The notes: generated by a model from the letters alone, not told the origin. DNA of 64,000 nt from Endocalyx cinctus (GCA_001600455.1 BCKC01000011.1:1205835-1269834); one strand, 5' to 3'. Shown: positions 10,725 to 22,040, counted from the first letter of the stretch. Made by a program: numbers and translations.

Positions 10725-12790
10725 TAATTCCGAAAATTAGCTATAATTTTTAAACGAAAGTTCGTATAACCTTAAAAATATTATAATTAAATTCTTAACT
10801 ACTAAAAATATTTATTAAGGTACTTAAGATATTAGCGCTAATAGCGCGCGATATTAATATTAAGCTAATAATAATAAATAAGGAAAATAATAATTTTAAA
10901 TAAAATTAATACTATCTTAACCACGATTAAAACGTTTATAATATTAATAATAATAACGTAATAAAGCTATAAAAATTAACTTATAAATATATAACGTTAA
11001 AAATAAGTAAAATTAAAGGTATAATAAGAGAATTTTAATATATATTAATATATTTATATTAAGTAGATGTTAAAAAAATAGGGAAAAATAAAAATTTTAT
11101 TAACGTATACGCCGTATTTTAAAAAAAATACTTTTAACGTAATTATATAATTTATTATTATATATAATATATTAAATAAATTTATTATAATATTTTCTAA
11201 CACGAATATATTAATAAATAAAACTTTAAATATAATAAATAAAATAAAAATATATAGATATTTATAATAAAATATCCACAATAATTAAATATAAACTTAA
11301 TATAATAATCGTAACGATTAAAATATACGCGTCCACGGCTAATAAATCCTACGTAGTAATAACCCGAACTAGCCTTACGTATATATCTACATAATATAAT
11401 ATAGCAGCTCCGGCTATAGTACCCGCATAATATTAACGCGAAATTATTATTTATATAACTACCAAAAACGTATAGAGAGCCTTTGGGCCGAGCGCGTACG
11501 TATAGGGCAGAGAACTTATTATCTTAATACGAGATATCCCCATAAAGATACTATGCGACAAATAAACGGCGAAAATATTATTATAATTATTATAAGGATG
11601 CTGACCGGAGATCACCCAATGCCGACCCAAATTGCCTAATAACCCCAAGGGTTAATATGGGACGATTATACTATATATACGCATAGTGGTAAGGAAATAA
11701 TAGAATACGTTATTTTATATTATTTACAATAAGAAAAACTACGCGCGAAATTATTATAATAAATTACTCCGTTAACGTTATAAACATATAAAAACCTCGA
11801 TCAAGTTATAAAAGTAAACCGCTAAATAATTAGTAAAATAAATAATATATATTGGTTTATTAAGTATATATAAGGTAATAAAAGAGATAAGTAGTTAATT
11901 ATAAAGTTATCAAGTTACGAGATAGGGACGCTAGGAAAGCTTATAGGTAAAATTATAACTTAACTAATCCTTAAGGAATATAAAGTTATTACCGGGCCTT
12001 TTACCGATATATATTATACTAATATCGGGCCCTATTCGTGCCCGATTATAAATATAAAATATATGGCTCTTAATTACCTAACAAGCTCGCTAAACTCCTA
12101 GTCACCTGACCGGAGTACGGCCAATGGCCGGTTGTCAAGCTGAGCCTTAGCTCCCAGCCTTACATTAATATAGCTGCAAATTACGCCCGAAGCGGGAATA
12201 ACGTATATATAATATATTATTATTTCCCTAAGGAAAAAAAACTATAAATTCTTATTAACGAAGAGAACTGAAGAAATTAAATTATAGGGAATAAAAATTA
12301 TAAAAGCGATAATTACGCCACGTTGACGCAAAATTAAAGTCAGAATAAATAGATCCGATATTAACGTAATATGGGCTTCATACTCGCATATTATCGCCAG
12401 ACGGGTAATTATAAAAAACTTAACCAAATAAAAAGTATAACCTACGCCCCTTCCTTACTAAAGCTGGAAATTACACCAAAACCGGTACTATTACAGGAAC
12501 TATATAACAATTATATACGCAAAATACGCGCGATAGAAGCAATTAATACCCCTAAATTTTCACCTTTTTTACCTTTTAGCACCCCCTAAGTAATATAACC
12601 TAACTAAATAAAAAAAACGAAAAAAATAAATATATTTAGATACGTAAAGTTTTTATCCTATAATTACCACGTTCACGCGGCGGCCACATAAGTTTTACTC
12701 GCAGAAAAACATAAATAAAGGACCATACTTTTATATAATTAATTATATAAGTAAATAGGCAAATAGAATAAATATAAATAAATAAATTTA
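10725..12790 (-). mobile_element. Same repeat, copy B: inverted and internally deleted
   Basis: The reverse complement aligns with copy A. 12,770-12,360 corresponds to A 5,575-6,003, then 12,360 onward jumps to A about 7,310, so about 1.3 kb is absent. A further segment equivalent to A 7,620-8,080 is also absent. The patch at 11,451-11,648 (reverse strand) encodes LLGNLGRHWVISGQHPYN and continues in frame to LPYTYALGPKALYTF, matching A 8,160-8,330. RIP is intermediate: less T/A-converted than A in that patch, more than copy C. A and B form an inverted pair around copy C. Confidence 0.65.
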
Positions 12791-13070
12791 TTTTAAATAT
12801 TACTTAATTAATCTTTTTAAAAAAAATTTAATATTTTATAAAGTTATTTTAAAGGCTTTTTATAAATTTATTAATTATTTATTTTATTAATAATATTAAT
12901 ATAGTATAATATAGGTGAAACTTATATTATATATTATATTAAATAAATATATAGCTAGCTTAAAAACTCCGCTTTTAAGCTACTAATATATCATTTTTTA
13001 CACTTATACTACTTTATATTAAACTTCGTATTATATTTATTTTATTTATTTTTTAATATACTAATCCCCC
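12791..13070. other. AT-rich DNA up to the edge of the RIP block
   Basis: AT-rich without a readable gene. Base composition changes sharply to ordinary GC at about 13,070, which marks the border between the repeat block and the gene-bearing part. Confidence 0.7.
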
Positions 13071-13084
13071 TCTTGAAAAACAGT

Positions 13085-13195
13085 CTTATCCCGAGACTTT
13101 AGTGGGATTCGAACCTAGCAAAAAAAGAAAAGTGGGCAGATTACTTTCCAGTAAGAGGAGGGATCACCTCGAGTTTCCACTTGGCCGACGGCCCC
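13085..13195 (-). ncRNA. tRNA-like relic with box A and box B (tRNA pseudogene or SINE head)
   Basis: On the reverse strand a T-loop-like GGTTCGAATCC (13,105-13,115) matches the Pol III box B. A GGCCAAGTGG word (about 13,176-13,187) resembles the box A of Ser/Leu tRNAs with one mismatch. The region between carries an imperfect anticodon-arm-like hairpin (CTTAC / GTAAT). The acceptor and T stems do not pair properly, and a seven-T run that would stop Pol III lies inside. A functional tRNA is therefore unlikely. Confidence 0.3.
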
Positions 13196-13270
13196 AAAGG
13201 GCCCTCTTTCCGATGGGCGCCGTCCAAGTTTCTCCACAATCCATTAGTCACCCTTTTATTCCCTCCTATA

Positions 13271-13304
13271 TACGCTAGTGCGTGCACGGGCCATTTCCGT
13301 CACT
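13271..13304 (-). mobile_element. Small repeat element, copy 3 (end fragment)
   Basis: The segment GCGTGCACGGGCCATTTCCG followed by TCACT matches the inner end of the element at 1-123 and, in reverse, the start of the insert at 1,259. The match stops exactly after CGTCACT, as in the other copies, so it marks a real terminus. Only about 35 nt remains. Confidence 0.5.
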
Positions 13305-13940
13305 AAATGGTAGCTTTTTCTCAAGTTCCGAGATCATTCTCACCATCATAGCCACTGTATTATATTAAACATCTGCATCTATTGCCGTATTTCTGCGTGT
13401 CAAAGCCTTGTACAGGTCTCTATATAGACCTGGTCATCAGTGCTCGTCTACTTGGCTAGTTATTATCGTGAAGTCTTACTTGAGGCCCGAGGGGATAAGG
13501 TAACCAACTTACCTAGGTAGTTCGAAACTTGGGCCTTTCTATGGGCTGCGCGCTTAGTACAGTGTAATAATAAAAAAGACCTTCATAATAATAATGTGTA
13601 TCTTGACCTTTTCCGAAAACGGAAGAATATTTGTTTAATCCTATAGTTAAAAATAACAAAGCGTCTTTGATTTAGTACTGCTCCATCTAAGACAGGAATG
13701 CTCTGTCTCAGTACTGGTATACACCATGGATTATTTTCTTTGGTTTTCTGCATAGTTACGGTATGGAGGACTTCCCACCTGTTTTCCTTCCTTTAGCTTA
13801 TTACTAATCGAAGTTATTATATACTTCCTTTGGATATGCTTTCTTAGCTATAATCGTAACATGCGTGAGGGTTATTAAGATCTAGTCAAAATAGGGTTTT
13901 ACTTCCCGGCAGATCCCAGCAGTTTTAGACCTAGTCGGGA
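13305..13940. other. Upstream region of the kinase-like gene
   Basis: Ordinary-composition intergenic DNA between the RIP block and the kinase-like gene. It should hold that gene's promoter and 5' leader, but no motif stands out. Confidence 0.5.
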
Positions 13941-16236
13941 ATGGACGATGCAGGATTAGGCCGGGCTCGGGAGAGCATCGGCAAGGACCTGCAGGATTTT
14001 TTTCAGCCGTTGGCGCCGCGGTACCGCTTTGACGGTGTCTTGGCGAACGGCTCGGATGGAATCACGTTTCGCATCATTGAGACTATACCGCCAGATCCAG
14101 ATCCGATTACACAGTTAGTTTCCTTGACTCCATCCCCGGAGCCGGCTCCTGCGTTGGTAAGGTTAGAAGACGCCGAGGAAGGCGGTACAAAGAAAAGGCC
14201 TCGACCGACGAACCCGAGAGACCTGACAGAAGAGACTATTCGCCGGTTCAAGAAACTAAAAATCGGAAAACGGGTCAGGAGAGCGGTGCGCATAATAACA
14301 CTCACGCTCTTTGCGAGTAGAGCCCTTGCTGGTGGGAGTACTACCGGTGGAAGTACCAGCGCCGGTGGAAGTACCAGTGGCGGGAGCACCAGTGGCGGGA
14401 GCACCAGTGGCGGGAGTACCAGTGGCGGAAGTACTGGTGGTGGGAGTACTGCGGGTGGAGGTACAAGCGGGGGAAGCGCCAGTGGAGGGAGTGCCGGTGG
14501 AGGAAGCGCCACTGGGGGTAATGAGGACGAAAGCGAGGAGGAAGAGATGGAGCCAGAAGTACGGGCTCCCAAGGTGCGGAGGATGGCGGTGAAGAGGGCA
14601 CTGTTGCCACAGACGCAGTTGCTACTGCGAAACGAGATTTACAACCTGCGAGTACGTTTGCGCACATTACAGGTTCTGAACCAGCACTTTTTTTCTAACA
14701 GTAATAACTAACCCACTTGAAAAAGTCATTGGTAGGTTGTCTACACATTGGCCAAATCCTCGCTTGGCGAGACGACCCGCCCGCCATTGCGAGACAGTTC
14801 AGGGCTCTTCCGATTCCTCGTGAGCCCCCGGGCCAAGGTGATTTCTTAGCAGGCCTCGAGGCGCCTATTGCCGTCTTGGAGTACATAGAGGGTGGAGACT
14901 TGGTGTGTAATTCATACCCTAATAAAAAGGGATACCCTCTTTTCTTTTTCTTTTTTTTTTAAAAAAAAAAAAAACCCCTTCTACTCTGCGGGTTATTGTT
15001 ATAATGCTAACATATATATCTGCTCTAGTAAGTTAACGTTATCAACCTATCCCAATAACGTTTCTATGATGCCTGGAAATTGAGGAACTATTATTTTTGG
15101 TTTTAGGTTTACCTTAATAGAGAGGCTACAATCGCAAATGCCGACGCACGAGATACCTAATCGTATCCTGTGGCATTGGTACCTATGCTGTAAGGATCTC
15201 GTTTTTCTCCTTGCCTCCGCCCCCGCCCCTGTCCCCTTCCCCTCTATCTAAGGCCATCATATCTCATACAGGTGAAACATAAAGTGGTCAGAGGTCTTAT
15301 AGCGCTGGCCTGGCCGCCGGGACTAGAGCTGGGGTCGGCTTTATCGCTGGAAGAAATTCCTAAGGGCAAGCAGCCTTCGGGACTAGTCCACAACGATACA
15401 CATCAAGGAAACAGTAAGATAATTGATACTTCGTGTCTCCATCTAAGCCCGTTGGTAATAACCGTGCACAACTAGTAATGGTCAATGGCTTTGACCCATC
15501 GTTACCGGAGCATAGCTTAATTCCTATGTTGAAGTTGATCGACTTCGGGAAGGCTGTAAGAAAAGCCGATGGTCCTGTCACAGAGGCCATTCAGTTCAAT
15601 TTATTCGGTGCCTCGAAAGTACGTTGATGGGATGATCCAGCCCCCCTCAATGGATTGATCTGTCGGGTATACTGCCCGAGTTCTGTAATGTACTGATATT
15701 GATACCTCGTCAACAGTCAATGTACGGCTTGATATGTCGAAATTTAGGAACTTGGGAATCGGCAGACGTTGACGGTATAGATACATACGCGGCTTCGTTT
15801 GAAGATCCCGATTCTTTCCCAACCCTAGACCCGGAGCTGCGTCAGCTCATTGTGAGAAGCCGTAAGCTATTTTCTACTTCAGCATCCTCTAATTACTCCC
15901 CCCTCTCCCCGGAACTGCTGTCAACTCGACTGTGGTCAAGCAGGCAAGAGCAAACATTTTTCTGACGGGGTAACAAAACATTGGCTTACGAGTGAACTAT
16001 AACGCGCGAACTTAGTGGCGGATAACTACTACGTGAATCCGGCAATCGAAGAAATGCTTGATACAATCAACAAAGCCATCGAGAGAACATCCGATATAGC
16101 ATACTGGGCTGATAAGCCATACGAATCAGATGATTACATTCGAGGCTTTTTGGAGCAAATATTATTAAACGCACCAGAGTCCGCCAACGAGGTAATTTCG
16201 GCTGGTGATATTTCGGAAATTTCGGAAGCTACCTAA
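13941..16236 (+). CDS. Protein-kinase-like protein with a Gly/Ser/Thr-repeat insert
   Basis: Seven exons give an uninterrupted 533-residue protein: 13,941-14,651; 14,726-14,904; 15,107-15,189; 15,294-15,413; 15,476-15,618; 15,717-15,861; 16,016-16,236. Kinase landmarks in order: a glycine loop GVLANGSDGITF (residues 32-43), lysine in MAVKRAL (K218), alpha-C glutamate in LRNEIYNL (E232), hinge VLEYIEGGDL, catalytic loop LVHNDTHQGN (H357, D359, N364) and LIDFG (D387). All catalytic positions are present, so activity on a Ser/Thr or small-molecule substrate is possible. The loop and lysine are separated by about 175 residues, including a GGSTSGG repeat at about 131-193 and a basic stretch. An APE motif is not obvious, as in many fungal-expanded atypical kinases. 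Exon 3/4 joining (intron 15,190-15,293) is the least certain. Substrate unknown. Confidence 0.75.
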
Positions 16237-17170
16237 TTGTAGAATAGTTTTAACATAGCATTCATACCAATTATTTTTATTTTATGACTTATGATTGCCT
16301 ATAATACCACCACCCGAAATAATAATGACGTAAAAAAAGGTTGCAATGGGGGTAGCCTGTTGAAGTTGCTCGTCATGCACTCTCGTCTGGAGCCTCGAGA
16401 TGGGTAACCGGCAAATGTCAAAAATAGGGATAAGTATACGGAGTAGTCCTATGTAAATTAACACCTAGCCCTGTTCCACGGACAGACAGGCATCATGAAT
16501 ATGCTTGAAACCAGCCACGACACGTAGAGATCGCCGCGAGTGTATATTATTATATTATACATCAGAGTTGCGAGGACCTTATAAGACTTACTTGTCACTA
16601 TCAGCCTTCTAACTCATATCGCCCCGGCTTTCGAAACCTCACCTGCTCTCCCATGTAAAACGGGACAAGGAGAAGACGTCGACGGCCCCCATAACGAAAC
16701 CATGTTACGCCGAGGTATGACCCTAGTGTTCTCTAAGACCTTGGTGCTTTGATTGCGAAAACCCTGCCTTTGAACATATACCGGAAGCATTATACCATGA
16801 AGCTGGCATTTAGTCTCTTCAGTATGCGTGTATTAGAGGAAACTGATGTCATGCCTGGTAAGTAGCAGGTCTGAAATCTCGGCCACCGATAGCCTGTTGC
16901 TTTTGAATGATAACGTCATGCTCATTTTTATCTCCATAAGTACCCAATCATGTATCATGAAATGATCTAACCTAGATAGCATAACGCACATAGACAAAAC
17001 GCCACCAATTTACCAGCAAAGATTAATTCATATATAAAAGCGTTAAAAACGAAATCGTAGTAGCTACGTGGGTATATAACATTAGAGTGAATCATACCAC
17101 ATTACTTACACCACAAGCCTTGTCGTCAAGCGTGGCCATGTCATGATTAAACAATTCGCTATCGTGAACA
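16237..17170. other. Intergenic region between convergent genes
   Basis: It lies between the 3' ends of the kinase-like gene (+) and the coiled-coil gene (-). No conserved frame, RNA gene or repeat is visible; it presumably holds both terminators. Confidence 0.6.
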
Positions 17171-18826
17171 CTATGCCGCAGCCTCAACAGCAGCACCGGA
17201 GGTCACACCACTCTCGGCGGCACTTGCGGTCTCCCCTGATTCATTTGAGATCGGTTGAGACGCTGACGCGGCTACTTTCTCTTTGAGTGTTTCCACTTCT
17301 TCCGCCAGCGTCTTCTTCTCGCCCTCTAGGCGCTCGATATTTGCCCGGAGCTCGGACTGCGACTCCTGGCCCTTCTTCGCCTCTGCTTCTAACTTGTCTA
17401 CCTTCTTCGTAAGTCCCTCCTTAGCATCGCTGCTTTTTTTCTTCTCGGCTTCTAGAGATGCAATCTTCTCTGCGAGGGCTTCCTTCTCCTAGAAGGCCGT
17501 CAGCGTCTTTGATACATACATCGGATGGGCAGAAATTGCATATTGAGATTGACTTACAGTTTGCGCAGCTTTGAGATTCTCCTCCGCTTCGGATGCCTTA
17601 AGGGATGCGGCCTCGTTTTGTCCCCGGAGGCGGTCGAGCTCAGCAGACAGCTCCTGGACCTGTTTCTGAAAGCTGGCGTTTTCGGCTTGGGTCGAGTCCA
17701 GTTTCTCTTGTAGGCTGGCGGCGTGCTTTTTGGTCTCGTCTACCTCCGCCTTCAGCTTTTGTTGTGCCTCTTCCAGATTAGCAAGGTCTTGCACGAGCTT
17801 AGACTTCTCGGCTTGAGCCTTTTCTAGCTCGGTGGCGTGTGACTGAGCCTGAGAACTGAGTTTCTCCTCAGACTCTTTGACAAAGCCGTCGTATTTGCTC
17901 TGCAAGGATTTCAGACTCTCTTCCAACTCGGCGGCCTGCTTCTTGCTCGACTCTAGCTCTGTTCCAAGACCATCGTGGGCCTCTTGCAGAGCCTGATGTT
18001 TTCCCTCCCAATCCGAAGCTGTCTTCTTCGTCGTTTCGAATGTGGAAACGATATCATCGTGGGTACGTTGTAGAGATTGATGCTTCTCCTGCCAGCTGAC
18101 GGCTTCTTGTTTGGCTGCATCGGATGTTTCGGTTAATTGGTTGTATTGCTGTTGTAATTCGTCGTATTTCTTTTGCATTTCAGCCAGTGCCTCCTTGGAA
18201 GCCGACAGCTCTTCACTCGAACTCTGCTTCAGCTTGTCATGGGTCTGTTGTAATTCACTCTGCTCTTGCTGAGATGCGGCTAGGGCCTTCTTCTGTTCAT
18301 CTAGCGCGGTCTTGACTGATGCCACTTCGTCGGCAAGCTTAGCACGGTCGGTTTGTAGAGCCTCGTATTTGGATATAGAGTCGGAGAGCTCTTGCTTGAT
18401 CGATGCCAGAGCCTGTTCCAGGGACGCTCGTTGCTCGGTGGCTTCGGCTAACGCCTGCTTGGCGGTGGCTAGCTCTTGGTTCAGGGAGTCTCTTGCTTCA
18501 CCTAGATCGTTTAATTTACTTTCTAAATCGGCGAACTGAGCCTTCGCATCCGTTAACTCCTGTGCCTGGGTGGCAGCAGAGGTTTGCAGGGATTGCTGTT
18601 TCTGGTCGGCATTTTGGCGGCTCTGCTTGAGCTCATTTTGGTACTTGGAGGTTTTTTCCTCTATCTCTTCTTCAAGGGCGGAAATCTTCTTGCGTAGGGT
18701 AGCAGCCTCGTCTTCGAGAGCACTGATACGTTCCTCTCTCTCGGTCAATTTATCTTCGAGGAAATGAAGGTCCTGCTTGGTGAGACCCTCCTCCCCTTTC
18801 GTCAAGGAAGAAATGATGTTGCCCAT
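17171..18826 (-). CDS. Coiled-coil protein with N-myristoylation-type start
   Basis: Two exons (18,826-17,558 and 17,488-17,171, joined in phase 0 across a 69-nt intron with GTAAGT donor) encode 528 residues. Almost the whole chain is Glu/Lys/Gln/Ala/Ser-rich with heptad-like spacing, predicting one long parallel coiled coil; the tail is Ala/Ser/Glu-rich and ends EAAA. The N-terminus MGNIISS fits the N-myristoyltransferase pattern (Gly2, Ser at 6), so membrane attachment is plausible. Repeated motifs such as WQEKHQSLQ / WEGKHQALQ near residues 250-285 suggest internal duplication. No enzymatic domain is seen. Similarity to golgin-, tropomyosin- or M-protein-like sequences would be expected from composition alone and should not be read as homology. 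The start is supported by the first in-frame ATG after a purine/pyrimidine-rich leader. Confidence 0.8.
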
Positions 18827-19893
18827 GGTTAATTTTTCTTTTTTCTTTTTCTCCCTTTTAAGAAAAAAAAAAGAATAATTAAAAAAGAATTGGTCAACTA
18901 ATACAGGTACGAATGATCAGTTGATTTAAGAGTGAGGTAAATTATAGAGAAAGGCAAAAGTATCGATCGTTATTGGTAGGTAACTGGAGGAGAAACAAGA
19001 GAGGGAGAAAAAAAAACAAAGCTTCTTTGGTTGGCTCAAAGTGCGGTCAAATATTACACGATTTTTTTTTTCTTAAATAAACCCTGACTACTCCGTACTT
19101 AGTAGTTACCTACCTATGTACTTAAGTACCTACATAGTACCACGTATACTAGGTAGGTATTTACCTACTTGATACCCGACTATCTAAAGAATCTGGATTT
19201 GCGGTGAAGCTAATGATGTGGTCGCTGTGGTGATAAGATTTATAGGTGATAGCGCCCTAAAATCAGCATTAATCAATATTAAATAAGCCTAAGTACTAAG
19301 TTACTTACTATGTATTTAATTGTTAGGCAGTCAAGCTACTAGAGGCGATGCTACTATACTAGGTTTATTAAATGTGCCTAGATAATTTGGATGGGCCCTT
19401 CTATGGATCCCAGGGGTCCGGCTAAGCCGTATTTGAGTAGATATGAGTTGGCACCGTAACATTTTATCACTCATACACGTACATATATTACAAAAAAAAA
19501 AAAAAAAAGTCATTTTTATTATCTGAGAGACTTATGCGATCTCTACATAGTACACAGTATTAGTCTAAGTAGATACACATGTAATTGCAATTGTACCACG
19601 CCTGATAGCCATGGAAGATGGTTGAATATGATCATTTCCCATTACCTAGGCAACCTATTTCTCTACTTAGTATTCACTTGTAGCGCTGGTTGTCAATTTT
19701 AAAAAGGAAATGAACAAAAAGGGAAGAAGCTTGAAGAGTTCATCGTATGTGCCGTTGTGTCCTGTTACTTGTAGAAGTCGCCTATGACTTCATTTAATAG
19801 CCAGAACTAACAAATAAATGCAATTTATGTGAATAATACGACGTCGTCTCATTCATAACACATGCGTGTAATAAGAGAAGCCTAGCCTCTGCT
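18827..19893. other. Intergenic region with ACCTA-type words
   Basis: 5' region of the coiled-coil gene and 3' region of the Rqt4-like gene. 19,080-19,170 is dense in TACCTA / TAGGTA / TACTTAAGTA palindromic words. An A-run lies at 19,492-19,508. No gene was found. Confidence 0.6.
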
Positions 19894-21438
19894 CTAGTGT
19901 ACCTCGGCATGCGCGCCGCCATCTAGAATAACAGTTTCATTGTCGTCTCTGTCATCCTGCACCCGCCTCCAGCGAGTCTTGACCGACCCCTTCCGGCCCT
20001 CTAGTGCAACTCCTTTACCCTTAATATCAAAAACAGGCTTGATCAAAGATCCAAGGAGGGGGTTTCTACTGAAGGTGCCGTTCCTGCTGTCTTGCCCATC
20101 TCCACCTGTCTCCTGGGAAGAAAGTCCGTTATCCTTGAATTCAGTGCTGTTAGGACTTTCCGGCCTCTTTATGGTCGCCATTTTGCGTATGATTTTACCT
20201 CCAACTAAATCGATACTAACCACCTGCTGTCGTTTCTCATATTCTGGTTGGGCGTTCCACTCCATTTCTTTGAGAATTTTCTGCTGCCGTCTGAGTTCTC
20301 GAGCTCGCTCCTCTGGGGTAGCCCAAATGTTTCCTCCCATCCCTGACATAGCTCCACCAACATCAAAATCGGCTGCCTCGTCCCGAACAGTTGTGCGTTG
20401 CGCATTGTGTTCTTGAAAACCAAGGAGGCGATCCCTATGCTTGAGAGCCCTTTCTTCCGCTTCATCCGCTGTCGCTGGATTTACCCGAGGCTTGGAGAAC
20501 GGGGCAGGCACCTTTGATACTCCTGGCTTTTTGTGCACTTCGCGATCGGCCGCCATTTTCTCTTTACTACGTTCTAACTTTAACTCCTGAATCATTGCCT
20601 GCACTTCGGCCGAGCTTAATAGCGGCGTGCCGCAGTACGTGCACGGTCCGAGACCCTCTCTGACGCAGATGACTTTACCACAGTTTAGACAGTTGGGCGC
20701 GGAAGCGAGCAGCGGATGACGTGTTGCGACGCAGTTACAGCGGCGTGCATCGTCATCAATAGCTATGGCGGGGTTGGTTGTCATCTCTAAGGCACGTATA
20801 GCGTTATCTAGCTCCGACAAGGCCGTCGAGGCTCCATGCATCGCTGTTCCTCCAGATATACTGATTTTAGACGCGACTGGACGCGATTTATTCTTCTGTT
20901 TGGGTTGTGGGAGATCCGATATGAGACGACCCACCGACGGAGTAGATGAGACTCTTAGTGAATCAGCTGTACTAGATGCCTGCGGTTGAGGAGGCGCCGG
21001 GACTGGCGGACTGTAATCACTCGAGAGGCTGCTCTGATTAGGACGACTAGTAGTATAGTCCCCTTCTTGGGGCCTCTTGTTATATTTGGTACCCGGTAAG
21101 GAGGTGGAATCCACCACTTGCCGGGCTGTGGGAGTATGTAAATCGGACCTCTTTTTCTTTTTGGGCGCCTTTGTAGATTTCGGTGCAGATTCTATACTTG
21201 AGCTATGCTGATTTGACGACGACGGCGTCGACGACGATATACGCATACCAACATTGCGTGGATCTTGCCGCCTAGAGTTGAAAGTGGTAATAAAATCAAC
21301 GGCTTCTGGAGAGTCGCCGAGTAGATCTCGAAGATGATCAGCAGCCTCTGATTTAGATAAAGTTGACGTATAGTCAAGTATTTGCCTCAGCTCATCATTG
21401 GGTAGTGGCAGTAGTCTTGAAAGAAGAGAGACCGACAT
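19894..21438 (-). CDS. RQT4: ASC-1/TRIP4-type zinc-finger protein (Rqt4 orthologue)
   Basis: Single-exon gene of 514 residues. Residues about 230-270 carry the C2HC5 zinc finger of activating signal cointegrator 1, with Cys/His in CNCVATRHPLL, NCLNCGKVIC and GPCTYCG. Around residues 330-430 is the conserved family segment with DRLLGFQEHNAQRT, a VRDEAADFD acidic motif and the NIWATPEERA block. The N-terminus (SRLLPLPNDELRQIL...) resembles the CUE-like helical start of the family, followed by a Ser/Pro-rich linker. In yeast Rqt4 is a subunit of the ribosome-quality-control trigger complex (with Slh1 and Cue3), which splits collided ribosomes; in animals TRIP4 also acts as a transcription coactivator. 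Cytosolic role is inferred from the family. Length fits fungal orthologues. Confidence 0.9.
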   Translation of the reverse strand: MSVSLLSRLLPLPNDELRQILDYTSTLSKSEAADHLRDLLGDSPEAVDFITTFNSRRQDPRNVGMRISSSTPSSSNQHSSSIESAPKSTKAPKKKKRSDLHTPTARQVVDSTSLPGTKYNKRPQEGDYTTSRPNQSSLSSDYSPPVPAPPQPQASSTADSLRVSSTPSVGRLISDLPQPKQKNKSRPVASKISISGGTAMHGASTALSELDNAIRALEMTTNPAIAIDDDARRCNCVATRHPLLASAPNCLNCGKVICVREGLGPCTYCGTPLLSSAEVQAMIQELKLERSKEKMAADREVHKKPGVSKVPAPFSKPRVNPATADEAEERALKHRDRLLGFQEHNAQRTTVRDEAADFDVGGAMSGMGGNIWATPEERARELRRQQKILKEMEWNAQPEYEKRQQVVSIDLVGGKIIRKMATIKRPESPNSTEFKDNGLSSQETGGDGQDSRNGTFSRNPLLGSLIKPVFDIKGKGVALEGRKGSVKTRWRRVQDDRDDNETVILDGGAHAEVH

Positions 21439-21790
21439 ATCGCTGAAGAGGCCAAAGTTTCTGGATATACAAGCTCATATGTTCTGTTTTATTATTTATC
21501 AGCAATCCAAATGTCTTGCGAATATGGATACTACATAGTACGTGACAAAATGCAGTATGTGGAATAAAACTGCTCCAAGTACTCAGTACTACATGAAGTA
21601 TTGGCCTGCTAATTAAAGCAATCCAGGGCTCCGTACCACTTATTACATAGTACCTGGGCAGTTAGGTATGTACCTAACTACGTACTAATGAGTACTGTAC
21701 CAGGTACTTATAGTACGACGCAATGTTTACTTATCTACCTACCTGCCACCTATCCACCTAGGATTAGCAGCTAAGTTATTGTGCGTTATT

Positions 21791-21824
21791 AGAGGGGCAG
21801 AGGGGCAGAGGGGCAGAGGGGTAC
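21791..21824. repeat. 8-bp tandem repeat GAGGGGCA, about four copies
   Basis: Four direct units of GAGGGGCA in a row, purine-rich on this strand. Confidence 0.9.
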
Positions 21825-21914
21825 CTTGTCCATACCTTACAAACCACTATACATATGTACCTAGGACGGGTCCACCTGTACGTACCTGCCTAGGTACCTA
21901 GTAGTTACTACCTA

Positions 21915-21974
21915 GGCTGCTAGGTAGGCTGCTAGGTAGGCTGCTAGGTAGGCTGCTAGGTAGGCTGCTAGGTA
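21915..21974. repeat. 12-bp minisatellite GGCTGCTAGGTA, five perfect copies
   Basis: Five identical 12-bp units. The unit itself contains the CTAGGTA word that is dispersed through the intergenic regions, so the array may have grown from one such word. Confidence 0.95.
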
Positions 21975-22040
21975 ATGGATGATAGGTACGCAGCAAATAC
22001 GTACTTATGTAATGGTATCTGGTTAGGTATTTGTACTGGC

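Noticed and set aside
1..13070. Subtelomere or centromere
   Set aside because: AT-rich RIP DNA fits either, but no telomere repeats are present and a RIP block in a chromosome arm is equally likely.
13085..13195. Functional tRNA-Ser or tRNA-Leu gene
   Set aside because: Acceptor and T stems do not pair, the anticodon loop has the wrong size and an internal T7 would terminate Pol III.
14003..14572. Long reverse-strand open frame (189 residues, Pro/Leu repeats) over the kinase exon 1
   Set aside because: It is the antisense reading of the GGST repeat; the forward frame has kinase motifs and splice continuity.
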